From an uncultured Bacteroidales bacterium (GTDB lineage: Bacteria > Bacteroidota > Bacteroidia > Bacteroidales > FEN-979): 64,000 nt of DNA. The notes beneath the pieces were generated by a model. The model saw nothing but the letters and a program-made list of their open reading frames with translations, did no database searches and was not told where the DNA came from. Made by a program: the position numbers and the translations under genes. Each line of letters starts with the position of its first letter. The stretch's first letter is position 1. Shown one piece after another: positions 33,103-41,892 of the stretch. Location: positions 1 to 64,000 of the forward strand of contig CAILVF010000003.1 of NCBI GenBank assembly GCA_903837605.1, written 5' to 3'.

Positions 33103-34539
33103 ATGAAAAGATACCTTGGATTTTTTTTGATTGCGGTCATGGGAGGGTTTGTATCCCTCGGACTCTACAAAGTATTTGAAAAGAAACAAACAATTTATTA
33201 TCCGAAATCCGAAAGCATACCGGCAAGGCAGGTTGCCATGTATACAGGGGAGCAGGGGACACTTCCCGACCTGGAAACAGCTGCTTCCGTTTCCGTTCAT
33301 GCGGTAGTACATATCAAATCGGAGTTTGAAAAGAAGAGCCTGGTGTATGATGACTGGTTTCAATTCTTCAATTTTGGGAATCCCACGCCTCATGAATATA
33401 TTTCGCCATATTCGGCAATGGGTTCCGGAGTTATTGTCTCTCCCGATGGTTATATTGTAACCAACAACCATGTTGTTCAGGATGCTGTAAACGTTACAGT
33501 GACCCTGAATGACAAGCGTGTTTACAAGGCAAAGATTGTAGGCACAGATCCCAGTACCGACCTGGCGGTTATCAGGATAGATGAAAAGGACCTGCCCTTC
33601 CTTGCTTATGGCAACAGTGATGATGTTAAAATAGGCCAATGGGTTCTTGCCGTTGGTAATCCCTTTAATCTGACATCTACGGTTACGGCAGGCATTGTAA
33701 GCGCCAAAGCGCGCGATATTAATATCCTGGGATCAAAAGGCGCGGTTGAATCGTTCATACAAACCGATGCGGCCATCAATCCTGGCAACAGCGGAGGCGC
33801 GCTTGTAAATACCAGGGGTGAACTTATAGGGATCAACGCTGCTATTGCTTCTGGAACGGGTTATTATACCGGGTATTCGTTCGCAATACCTGTCAACATT
33901 GTGAAGAAGGTGGTTGATGATTTTATAAAATTTGGTAAGATCCAGAGGGCATATCTCGGTGTGTATTTCAGGGAAATAGACGACCAGTTTGCCAGGGATA
34001 AGGGGCTGAGCAGCCTCAGCGGGGTTTATATTGATGATATTATCTCAGGGAGTTCAGCCGACAAAGCAGGTATTAAAAAAGGGGACATACTTATCCGCAT
34101 TCAGAATAAGCCTGTGAACGGGAAATCGGAACTTATGGAAACGATATCACAGCTTAGTCCGGGAGAAGTTGTATCAGTTTCAATTATCAGGGACGGAAAG
34201 CAGATTGACCTGCCTGTAACCCTGATAAGTGAAGCCGACAGGACAGAGATCGCTATGAGCAATAACAAGCTGCTGATCTATGGTGCGACATTTGAGCCGT
34301 TGGATGATAAAGACAAATCAAGGTTCAGAACAAACTATGGTTTCAAAATAACCCGTATTGAACCCGGCAAATTCAGCAAGGCCGGTGTGAAAGCTGGTTT
34401 TATTCTGCTAAATATTAACCATCAGCCGGTTGGCTCGACCCAGGATCTTAAAGAAGCTCTGACGGGGAAGAAAGGGGAGGTCCAGATTGAAGGATTGTAT
34501 CCTAACGGAATGATTGCATATTACGGCCTTGGTTTATAG
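33103..34539 (+). CDS. HtrA/Deg family serine protease
   Basis: This periplasmic quality-control protease of 478 residues is anchored or exported by a hydrophobic N-terminus (about 5-22). The catalytic triad is H123 (TNNHVVQDA), D153 (STDLAVIRID) and S230 (NPGNSGGALVN). Two PDZ domains follow: the first (about 285-380) is well formed (YLGVYF, DKAGIKKGDIL) and the second (about 395-478) is more divergent. I chose the ATG at 33103; the upstream in-frame start precedes non-conserved residues. The 200-base gap upstream is AT-rich with several TAnnTTT-like boxes, none convincing. Confidence 0.92.
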   Translation: MKRYLGFFLIAVMGGFVSLGLYKVFEKKQTIYYPKSESIPARQVAMYTGEQGTLPDLETAASVSVHAVVHIKSEFEKKSLVYDDWFQFFNFGNPTPHEYISPYSAMGSGVIVSPDGYIVTNNHVVQDAVNVTVTLNDKRVYKAKIVGTDPSTDLAVIRIDEKDLPFLAYGNSDDVKIGQWVLAVGNPFNLTSTVTAGIVSAKARDINILGSKGAVESFIQTDAAINPGNSGGALVNTRGELIGINAAIASGTGYYTGYSFAIPVNIVKKVVDDFIKFGKIQRAYLGVYFREIDDQFARDKGLSSLSGVYIDDIISGSSADKAGIKKGDILIRIQNKPVNGKSELMETISQLSPGEVVSVSIIRDGKQIDLPVTLISEADRTEIAMSNNKLLIYGATFEPLDDKDKSRFRTNYGFKITRIEPGKFSKAGVKAGFILLNINHQPVGSTQDLKEALTGKKGEVQIEGLYPNGMIAYYGLGL

Positions 34540-34544
34540 AAGCA

Positions 34545-34626
34545 ACCAGGGGGCCCTTTACCGGGTCTTAGATAAAGAGATTGCCCTGGTGTTTACCCGG
34601 GGCCGGTTTCCGCCCCTGTCGGGCGG
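34545..34626. promoter_or_regulatory. structured leader of the sigma-factor gene
   Basis: ACCAGGG (34545-34551) can pair with CCCTGGT (34584-34590), and CCGCCC (34610-34615) with GGGCGG (34621-34626) around the loop CTGTC. Neither stem is followed by a T run, so they are not clear terminators. They may shape the leader of the sigma-factor transcript or end the protease mRNA. Confidence 0.35.
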
Positions 34627-34661
34627 GGAGTAATTAGGGGAATTGATAGCAGGAAGGGATA

Positions 34662-35525
34662 ATGAGACAGCTTAAAATTTCGAAGTCGATCACCAACCGT
34701 GAGACGGCTTCATTAGATAAATACCTCGCTGACATAGGCAGGGAGGAACTTATTACGGCCGAGGAGGAAGTGAACCTGGCACAACGCATTAAACATGGCG
34801 ACCAGCTTGCGCTTGAGAAACTCTGCAAAGCCAACCTTCGTTTTGTTGTGTCGGTTGCAAAACAATACCAAAACCAGGGGCTCAGCCTGCCCGACCTGAT
34901 CAATGAAGGGAATGTCGGCCTGATCAAAGCGGCAAGGAGGTTCGACGAAACCAGGGGATTCAAATTTATCTCCTATGCCGTTTGGTGGATACGGCAGTCG
35001 ATCCTGCAGGCCCTGGCTGAACAATCAAGGATAGTCAGGCTTCCATTGAACCAGGTTGGTTCCCTCGGGAAGATAAGTAAGGCGACCTCCAGGCTTGAGC
35101 AGATCTATGAAAGAGCACCTTCCATGGGGGAACTGGCAAGGGAAATGGATATCTCTGAACAAAAAGTGGCTGAAACCATGAAAATGGGGACCAGGATCGT
35201 CTCCATGGATGCGCCTATAGATCAGGATGAAGATACCAAACTGCTGGATATATTCGTTTCTGTTGACACTCCCGATACGGATGAAAATCTTATCCGCGAA
35301 AGCCTTTCCCAGGAAATACAGCGTTCACTGGCCACCCTTACCGAAAAAGAAAGGGAGATACTCAATATGTTTTACGGAATGGGTTACCCTCACAGCTATA
35401 CCCTGGACGAGATAGGCTCCGCTTTCGGCCTCACCCGTGAACGGGTGCGTCAGATCAAGGAAAAAGCCATCCGCAGACTTAAACATTCTTCAAGAAGCAG
35501 GCTGCTGAAATCATACCTCGGATAA
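34662..35525 (+). CDS. rpoD: primary RNA polymerase sigma factor
   Basis: The 287-residue protein is the short, housekeeping sigma factor typical of Bacteroidota, which recognises TTTG/TAnnTTTG promoters. Region 1.2 begins [10 protein letters not shown], region 2 contains [31 protein letters not shown] and [13 protein letters not shown], region 3 is [11 protein letters not shown], and region 4 holds the helix-turn-helix [22 protein letters not shown]. Region 1.1 and the large non-conserved region of E. coli sigma-70 are absent, as expected for this phylum. The sites assigned here as promoters fit this factor. Confidence 0.95.
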   Translation: MRQLKISKSITNRETASLDKYLADIGREELITAEEEVNLAQRIKHGDQLALEKLCKANLRFVVSVAKQYQNQGLSLPDLINEGNVGLIKAARRFDETRGFKFISYAVWWIRQSILQALAEQSRIVRLPLNQVGSLGKISKATSRLEQIYERAPSMGELAREMDISEQKVAETMKMGTRIVSMDAPIDQDEDTKLLDIFVSVDTPDTDENLIRESLSQEIQRSLATLTEKEREILNMFYGMGYPHSYTLDEIGSAFGLTRERVRQIKEKAIRRLKHSSRSRLLKSYLG

Positions 35526-35538
35526 ACTGAACCAGGGT

Positions 35539-35946
35539 TTACCTGTAACTGATCTTCACTGTTTGCTTGATTTCGGGGTGCAGGCTCAGTGCTACCGGGC
35601 AGTTCCTTGTAATATGTTCCAGCACTCTTTTTTGCTGTTCGGTATAGCTGTTTGGCGGAAATGTAAGCTCAACAATAATTTCGCCTATCCGGCGGGGATT
35701 GTCGGCCATGACTTTGGTGATCTCCCAGCTGGCTCCGTCGATACTGAAACCTTGTGCATTAGCTGAGATACCCATAATGGTTATCATACAGCTTCCCAAT
35801 GCAGTTGCCACCAGGTCGGTAGGCGAGAAAAACTCCCCCTTGCCCTGGTTGTCAACGGGGGCATCGGTCACAAGTTTTGTCCCTGACTGAAGATGGGTGG
35901 CTTCGGTGCGAAGACCGCCCGGATATGTTGCATGTACTGTTGTCAT
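35539..35946 (-). CDS. OsmC/Ohr-family peroxiredoxin
   Basis: This cytoplasmic thiol peroxidase of 135 residues reduces organic hydroperoxides. The two redox cysteines are C53 (ALGSCMITI) and C116 (NCPVALSL), both in the conserved family contexts. The length is normal. It faces the sigma-factor gene tail to tail with a 13-base gap. Confidence 0.9.
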   Translation of the reverse strand: MTTVHATYPGGLRTEATHLQSGTKLVTDAPVDNQGKGEFFSPTDLVATALGSCMITIMGISANAQGFSIDGASWEITKVMADNPRRIGEIIVELTFPPNSYTEQQKRVLEHITRNCPVALSLHPEIKQTVKISYR

Positions 35947-35978
35947 AACAAATAAGATTAATTTATTAATTTGACTTT

Positions 35979-37076
35979 TTAACGGTAACCTATACCCGGG
36001 TATCCTACCCAGTGACTGATCGTCGCTTTGGCTGTTGTTCCCATTTTTATATCACTGACCGGGACAGGTTTCTGGCTGATGGAGGTGGAGTACCCGATAA
36101 GTGTTCCTGAGGATGACATTGACCGTAGCGAGTATTCAAGCTGTGCCAGTGTAAGAAGCCCGAAAGGTACCGAATATCTTCCGCACCAGGTCCATTTGTA
36201 AGAATGATAATTGGTATCCTGCACTGTATATTGAGTGAAGGCCAGGGCTTTGTTTTCGGTGACCTGTCCGAGCAGGCAATTCCTCATGATCTCGAATTCG
36301 TGATCTACGGCTTTATAATAACCGGCCGTGTCGCAGCCATAGAATGCATAATTTGCTCCTCCCCAGTCTTCACATCCGTAGTGAACTGCGTCGCTTGAAA
36401 CGACTATGGAATAATCCCTGCCGATCTGGAGGTTCCGGTCATTGAACTGGCTCAGGCTAAATAAGGCGTCGGCCAGGCTGGAGGAAATGCTTTTCATTGC
36501 CGGAAAAGACATTGCCGGGATCAGGACGGAGACAATTTCAACTTTTTTGTTGTAATACTGGAGGAATGGGATAATAGCCTCCACTGAATGCTCCGCCTCC
36601 TGGAGGCTGTCACTTACTATATACGAGGACCTTGGCAGTTTGTTCATGATGGCTTCCCTCAAAGCAGAAACTTTTACAGGCCCGTATGGGCCCTGCCAGT
36701 AGTCATAAGTGTCGAATACCATCCTGCCTTCAATATTAAATTTCTTTGCCTTATGAGCTACTCCCAGCAGGATCACCGCTTGTGTTTTTACGTTTCGAAG
36801 GACGGCAGGGTAGAGCCATCCCACGTAAGTATAATCGTCATGGGGGGATATAGCCAGTTTCCATGACATGAATTTCTGGATGTTGCCATTGTCAAGAGCT
36901 TCGTTCATCTTCATGCCCTGAAGCCGTTCTATTCTTTTCATAACAGAATCCATCTGCCAGGAGCGGGTTGCAAAACCAACGGGGTCAACCGGTTTGCGGA
37001 TGCGGGCAGGCGGGCTTCCGCTCACCAGGACCATCAGTAAACACCCTGTACAAAGAATATTAAGGATTGATTTCAT
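35979..37076 (-). CDS. second MEMO-family protein (AmmeMemoRadiSam protein B-like)
   Basis: The 365-residue protein has an N-terminal signal-like helix (about 3-19) and a MEMO domain. The three pocket histidines are conserved as H79 (SPHDDY), H108 (GVAHKA) and H232 (SSDAVHYG), with D229. Unlike the paralogue at 26760-28262 it carries no AMMECR1 domain. The ATG at 37076 is preferred, since the extra 23 residues upstream are not needed for the signal. It lies back to back with the tyrosine phosphatase gene, about 7 kb from the trio. Confidence 0.82.
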   Translation of the reverse strand: MKSILNILCTGCLLMVLVSGSPPARIRKPVDPVGFATRSWQMDSVMKRIERLQGMKMNEALDNGNIQKFMSWKLAISPHDDYTYVGWLYPAVLRNVKTQAVILLGVAHKAKKFNIEGRMVFDTYDYWQGPYGPVKVSALREAIMNKLPRSSYIVSDSLQEAEHSVEAIIPFLQYYNKKVEIVSVLIPAMSFPAMKSISSSLADALFSLSQFNDRNLQIGRDYSIVVSSDAVHYGCEDWGGANYAFYGCDTAGYYKAVDHEFEIMRNCLLGQVTENKALAFTQYTVQDTNYHSYKWTWCGRYSVPFGLLTLAQLEYSLRSMSSSGTLIGYSTSISQKPVPVSDIKMGTTAKATISHWVGYPGIGYR

Positions 37077-37145
37077 ATATGGAGGAATTAGGATAATTTT
37101 GCTGGCTGCAAATTGCAGAACAAGTGTAAAGTTAGAAATTTTCAT

Positions 37146-37898
37146 ATGATTGAAAGACTCAACGGCACTCCTTTTCTTGAGAGCCAGCCTAATTTTCGTT
37201 CTTTTGATGGTATCCGCGCTGCTGACGGAAGGATGTTCAGGAAGAACATTCTTTACCGCAGCGGGGGGCTAAATAAGTTAAGCCCTGCCGACCTGATCAG
37301 GCTCCGGGATATAGGCCTGGCAATGGTGATTGACTTTCGCTCCGACCGGGAGGTAGCTTCACATCCAAGCTGTTTTATCCCTTCGGTGCAGAAAACTCTC
37401 AGGATTGCAATCCCTGACGAAGCCAGGGACAGGGCGATGGAATTCCTTGATATGAATAATGCTGAAGGCCTTGAGAAGGTGCTGATTTCAGATTACCGCA
37501 GGATGATCCGGAACGATTCGCCGAAGTTTGCTGAATTTTTCAGGATACTAGAACAGGCTGACAGCCTTCCGCTGGTATTCCACTGTGCCGCAGGCAAAGA
37601 CCGCACAGGCATTGCTTCCTTTCTGCTCCTTACCGCTCTCGGCTTTGATCCCGAAACGGTAAAACAGGATTATTTCCTCAGCAACAGCCGCCTCAGCGCT
37701 TTCGTAGAGAGGCTCATCAAAAAAGTCACCGAAGATGGAAAGAACGGGCAGATCATCAGGCCGATGATGGAAGTCAGGCCTGAATACCTCCAGGCTGCAC
37801 TGGATGAGATCGCCCTCTCCTTCGGCGGGATAGATAATTATCTTTCAAAGGTATTAGCTGTTGACTCAGAGCTTCTTAAGACCAAATACCTTGAATAA
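37146..37898 (+). CDS. tyrosine-protein phosphatase (Y_phosphatase3 type)
   Basis: The 250-residue cytoplasmic phosphatase has the signature HCAAGKDRTG (C147, R153) and the upstream DFRSDREV motif of the MptpB/IphP-like family. These enzymes remove phosphate from Tyr or Ser/Thr, sometimes from phosphoinositides; the substrate is unknown. The ATG at 37146 matches the usual start, RLNGTPFLESQPNFRSFDG. The next gene starts one base after its stop. Confidence 0.87.
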   Translation: MIERLNGTPFLESQPNFRSFDGIRAADGRMFRKNILYRSGGLNKLSPADLIRLRDIGLAMVIDFRSDREVASHPSCFIPSVQKTLRIAIPDEARDRAMEFLDMNNAEGLEKVLISDYRRMIRNDSPKFAEFFRILEQADSLPLVFHCAAGKDRTGIASFLLLTALGFDPETVKQDYFLSNSRLSAFVERLIKKVTEDGKNGQIIRPMMEVRPEYLQAALDEIALSFGGIDNYLSKVLAVDSELLKTKYLE

Positions 37899-37899
37899 T

Positions 37900-38334
37900 A
37901 TGGATATCGGGGATTGTATCAATTTTGCCAACGGGAATCCGGTTTGTTTTCTCGCCACCTGCGAGGAAGGGATCCCCAGGGTTAGGTGTATGGGATTCTG
38001 GTTTGCCGACTCCAGAGGTTTTTACTTCCAGAGCGGGGCCTCCAAGCAAATGGTTCAACAGATCAGGACCAACCCGAACATCGAGGTTTGTTTTTACAAG
38101 GCCTCGGGCATGATTGGCGAGACCATGCGGATCAGCGGGAAGGCAGAATTCGTTGACGATCCTGACCTTAAGAAAAAGGTCATTACCGACAGGCCCTTTC
38201 TTAAGAGTTTTGGCCTCGAATACGACAGCCCCCAGCTCGTGATCTTCCGCATTGCAAAAGGGAAAGCTCATTTCTGGAATATGAGGTCCAACTTCACTGC
38301 CAAAGAATACATCAGCTTCGGTGATGCAGGTTGA
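37900..38334 (+). CDS. pyridoxamine 5'-phosphate oxidase-fold (flavin-binding) protein
   Basis: The 144-residue protein has the split-barrel FMN-binding fold of PNPOx-like proteins. It begins near NPVCFLATCEEGIPRVRCMGFWF and has the QMVQQIRTNPNIEVCFYK strand that follows in such proteins. The specific reaction is unknown; relatives bind FMN, F420 or heme. The ATG at 37900, one base after the phosphatase stop, is preferred to an earlier TTG that would overlap the phosphatase gene. Confidence 0.8.
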   Translation: MDIGDCINFANGNPVCFLATCEEGIPRVRCMGFWFADSRGFYFQSGASKQMVQQIRTNPNIEVCFYKASGMIGETMRISGKAEFVDDPDLKKKVITDRPFLKSFGLEYDSPQLVIFRIAKGKAHFWNMRSNFTAKEYISFGDAG

Positions 38335-38352
38335 AAAGACCTTCCAATTCAA

Positions 38353-39060
38353 TTATTCCGGAAGAGGCAGTATTTTCATCCTGTAACCTACGCCGGGCTC
38401 GGTGATCAGAAGTTCGGGAACCGAGGGGTCGTTTTCAATCTTTTTTCTAAGCTGGGCAATATGGACCCTGAGGATTTGCGCGTTGTCGGCATATGGAGCG
38501 CTCCATATCTCCCGGCTGATATAGGAATGTGTGAGAACTTTGCCCGCATTTCTTATAAAGATAAGCAAGAGGGAATATTCTGTTGCCGTAAGCTTCACCT
38601 CCTGTTTGTTCAGACGGGTAACCCTGCTGTTTATGTCCACCTCAAGCGAGCCGGAACGGAACACGGGCGATTCATCCATCCGAAGCGAATGCCGGATGGC
38701 AACCCTGATCCTGGCAAGCAGCTCGCCGGCGTTAAAGGGCTTGGTAACATAATCGTCGGCACCGGAATCAAGAGCTTCGATCATTACCGATTCCGAATCC
38801 TGGACAGTCAGCACGATTACAGGCACGGCTGACCATTCCCTCAGCCGGCCCATCAGTTTTAGTCCGCTTTCATCAGGAAGACCCAGGTCGAGCAGGATCA
38901 CATCAGGGTGATTCATCGTAACGGCCTGCATGCCTTCCTTTGCCGTTGCTGCTTCAAAGACTTTATATTCATTGCTCTCAAGGGTCATCCTGAGCAACCT
39001 GCGGATCTGCGCTTCGTCGTCGATGATAAGGACTTTATATTTTATTTTACTTTTTTCCAT
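38353..39060 (-). CDS. kdpE: KdpE-like OmpR-family response regulator
   Basis: The 235-residue regulator has a receiver domain with the phosphorylatable D58 (VILLDLGLPD) and the conserved Lys in VTKPF. Its C-terminal winged-helix DNA-binding domain contains LTATEYSLLL and LRVHIAQLRKKIE. The whole resembles KdpE, which activates potassium-uptake genes. It follows the cognate kinase gene after one base. No kdpFABC genes are in the window, so its target may lie elsewhere or differ. Confidence 0.87.
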   Translation of the reverse strand: MEKSKIKYKVLIIDDEAQIRRLLRMTLESNEYKVFEAATAKEGMQAVTMNHPDVILLDLGLPDESGLKLMGRLREWSAVPVIVLTVQDSESVMIEALDSGADDYVTKPFNAGELLARIRVAIRHSLRMDESPVFRSGSLEVDINSRVTRLNKQEVKLTATEYSLLLIFIRNAGKVLTHSYISREIWSAPYADNAQILRVHIAQLRKKIENDPSVPELLITEPGVGYRMKILPLPE

Positions 39061-39061
39061 T

Positions 39062-40591
39062 TTATTTTTCTGCTTTAAATATCATTGTGATTCTCAAACC
39101 GCCGTCCGGCTCATTCGATGCCCGGATAAATCCCTTATGAGCCTCAACAAAAGCCCTTACTATGGCCAACCCAAGACCGGTGCCCCCGCTCCTGGAACCG
39201 GGGACCCTGTAGAATTTTTCGAAAAGATGTTCCAGGTTTTCATCAGGGACCCCCGGGCCATAATCCCTGACAGAAAGGGACACCATGCCCGCAGGGTTGT
39301 TCGATGCAGTGATTTCAATGCCTGTTCCTGAGGGTGTATACATCATCGCATTCCTTAAGATGTTAACCAGGACCTGCCTTATCAGGCTGATATCGGCTTT
39401 GATCAGGGAAAGGTTCTCGTCGATGGAGATATTAAGCTTTCTACCATGAAGCTCCCCTTTCAGGTCCTTGACAACGAGGCCTACAAGGTCAGCAATATCA
39501 CAATACTGGAGATTAAGCTTTAAAAGCCCCGATTCTATTCTGGACATGTCGAGGATGTTCTCAACCAGGGTGTTAAGCCTGTTTGATGCAGATTCCAGTT
39601 CAACGCAGATTTGCCTGCGTTTCTCTGGTTCAGAGGATGTCCTTGCATCATTGAGATTGCCAACGGCGGCAGAAATGATGGCGATAGGTGTCCGCAATTC
39701 ATGTGAAACACTGTTAAGCACGGCCTGGAAAAGCTTCTCGGAGTGGTCCAAAAGTTCTTTTTCCATTGCCTTCTCAATGCTGATCTCCCTGCCCAGGGTG
39801 GAGGCGATAATGGTTATAAAGGATTTGAAAAGTAAAATTTTATCTTCCCCGGGCGGGGTATAGGTTTCCAGGTTAATTCCAATGACACCGATTGCTTCGC
39901 GCGGATCAAGAAGGGGAAAATAAGTAATCCCGTCGGTGCTTTTCTCTGAATCACCTGGCCTTCCTGTGCTTGACTTAATAAAAAGGCTTTGTGCAATGGC
40001 AATCCCGTTGGCATTATGAAAGTCGGAGTTACCGTAGGGGGCTGAAAAAAGGCTGTTGCTGTTTTTATCTTTAATGTAGATTATGGCTTCCTGCCCGAAA
40101 TATTTTTTGAGGTTCTCCCCGGCAATTTGCACTGCTTCGGCAATCGATTTGGCGTTATTCATGGATTCCAGGAAGTTGTTCAGAATAATCAGCCTTTCCT
40201 GGCTGTTCTGAAGGATGGTCTTGCTTTTACGTATCCTTGTGATAAGAATTACCGAAACAATGGCAACCAGGAGATCTGCAATATTGGCAAAAAGGTCCTC
40301 GATCTGCATGATGCCAATAGAAAAAAGAGGCTTCTGGAAGAAATAATCCCAGACCAGGACATTAAGGATAGCTGCGAACATCAGCGGCCACCGGCCTAAA
40401 AAAAGTGCAAGAACGGCCACAACCATCAGAAGTATAAGCCCTACGCTGAAGATGCCAATGAAGTGGCTGAGAGGGAAGCATATCCCTGCCGTGAGTACTA
40501 TTGCAAGGAATGCAATGAGATACTCACTGAAATCCGACCGGGAAGAATATTTCCAGATTCTGGTCCTGGACATAAAGTGGCTAATTCTCAT
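39062..40591 (-). CDS. KdpD-like sensor histidine kinase, short form
   Basis: The 509-residue membrane kinase begins with the four-helix DUF4118 module of KdpD (about 22-120). A GAF-like domain (about 135-270) follows, then HisKA with H297 (NSVSHELRTP), and an ATPase domain with DYGPGVPDE and GGTGLGLAIV. The ~370-residue N-terminal KdpD sensor and UspA-like domains of the E. coli protein are missing. It therefore cannot sense potassium in the same way through those parts. It is co-transcribed with kdpE. Confidence 0.88.
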   Translation of the reverse strand: MRISHFMSRTRIWKYSSRSDFSEYLIAFLAIVLTAGICFPLSHFIGIFSVGLILLMVVAVLALFLGRWPLMFAAILNVLVWDYFFQKPLFSIGIMQIEDLFANIADLLVAIVSVILITRIRKSKTILQNSQERLIILNNFLESMNNAKSIAEAVQIAGENLKKYFGQEAIIYIKDKNSNSLFSAPYGNSDFHNANGIAIAQSLFIKSSTGRPGDSEKSTDGITYFPLLDPREAIGVIGINLETYTPPGEDKILLFKSFITIIASTLGREISIEKAMEKELLDHSEKLFQAVLNSVSHELRTPIAIISAAVGNLNDARTSSEPEKRRQICVELESASNRLNTLVENILDMSRIESGLLKLNLQYCDIADLVGLVVKDLKGELHGRKLNISIDENLSLIKADISLIRQVLVNILRNAMMYTPSGTGIEITASNNPAGMVSLSVRDYGPGVPDENLEHLFEKFYRVPGSRSGGTGLGLAIVRAFVEAHKGFIRASNEPDGGLRITMIFKAEK

Positions 40592-40810
40592 TCAAACCTA
40601 TGAATAATTTTTGACTAACGGCTTAATAAGACTGGTATCTCCAGTTTGTAAGAACATTCAAAGAACGATGTTTTCTTATAAAGTCCTGATAAATTTGTTC
40701 GTATTCAATATAAAGATTTAATAAAGCATATTCTCTGTTTTTCTGATTTTAGCTCTCACAGGAAATCTTTGTATCTTTATCTCCGGATTTGATCTACAGC
40801 ACTGAATCAT
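40592..40810. other. AT-rich intergenic space between divergent genes
   Basis: The 219 bases contain no reading frame of interest. A TAnnTTTG-like box, TATCTTTA, lies about 40 bases before the lipoprotein ATG at 40811, without a clear -33 partner. The kinase promoter must lie in the left part, but no box there is convincing. Confidence 0.4.
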
Positions 40811-41878
40811 ATGAAGCCCAGGCATTATTTGTATTTTATTCTTATAGTTTTATCGGCAGCCGCCGGCTGTAATAAGAACACTGACCCTGTCTATGTTGCA
40901 TACACTTATTCAGGATCAGGTACCTCTGGTGACATACTTAACTTAACAGTCAACGAGAATGCCGGAGGATACACTGTTTACAACGAGTCGAATAAATTGT
41001 ATGTCAACGGGTCCTTTACGGTATATTCAGGTGAATTAAACGGTCTTTACAAGGTTTATACCAACGGGGCGTTTTATTATGCCGTTGAGATTCCCGGCCA
41101 GGTGTTTACCGGGAATTTCCCATCAGCAAGGCTTTTCAATAATCTTTCATTCGGTGTCACCCAGCTTTCAGATGCATCAAATCCCCTGGTAGCAGGGAAT
41201 TACATATACATGCATATAAGCAACAAACCGGTCAGCGGGAGCAATCTCAACAGGGAATGGGGCATCCTGACCATTCAGGCCGGAGGGACATGGATAAAAC
41301 AAGGTTTTTGTAATGATACCGGGTCAATGAGCAGGTTGATGCCCGACGAATATACAGGTCCTGTGCCACCTCTGAATCCTCCGGATTCGGGAACCTGGAC
41401 TTTAAACAGTTTTAATCACCATCGGCTGATTATGCAGCAGTTTAATTCCAATGATACAATAACAGGGTTCCCCTGTGCCACCGACAGCGGTGCCGTATTT
41501 GTCATGGACCTCGGATTTGGTCATGGTTATCTTGTTGGTATGAAGTTGCTCGATGGCGGACTGAACAGGATCAGGGGCAATTACGGTTATTCAGATGTAA
41601 GGAATGATGCAAGCACGGGAGGAGGCAAGTTCTCAATTATCGATTCCTCTAATAGTGTTGCATGGTGGAGGGCAGATTCTTATGCCAAGGTAAGGACCGG
41701 GGTTTTCGGTGCCCTGAACCAGGGTTCGGTCCTTAAAAATGTATTTTACGCTAAAAACATCAGTTTCTGCGGCGAGACAGTTGATTATTATGCCTTCGTG
41801 TCAGGCCCGTTTTTTATGGAATTCCAGTTCCGGGATAATAAATTCAGGTCATATGGCCTTGGGGCACGGCTGCCATAA
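40811..41878 (+). CDS. lipoprotein of unknown function
   Basis: The 355-residue protein has a clear lipobox (LSAAAGC, Cys near residue 20). The mature protein is rich in Gly, Asn and Tyr with many short beta strands. A repeating pattern of small ligand-like strands is seen, but I cannot name a family. It ends 15 bases before the end of the convergent dikinase-like gene. Its large loops suggest a surface-exposed or periplasmic role, which is inference. Confidence 0.65.
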   Translation: MKPRHYLYFILIVLSAAAGCNKNTDPVYVAYTYSGSGTSGDILNLTVNENAGGYTVYNESNKLYVNGSFTVYSGELNGLYKVYTNGAFYYAVEIPGQVFTGNFPSARLFNNLSFGVTQLSDASNPLVAGNYIYMHISNKPVSGSNLNREWGILTIQAGGTWIKQGFCNDTGSMSRLMPDEYTGPVPPLNPPDSGTWTLNSFNHHRLIMQQFNSNDTITGFPCATDSGAVFVMDLGFGHGYLVGMKLLDGGLNRIRGNYGYSDVRNDASTGGGKFSIIDSSNSVAWWRADSYAKVRTGVFGALNQGSVLKNVFYAKNISFCGETVDYYAFVSGPFFMEFQFRDNKFRSYGLGARLP

Positions 41879-41892
41879 CCTTTCGGTTTCGT

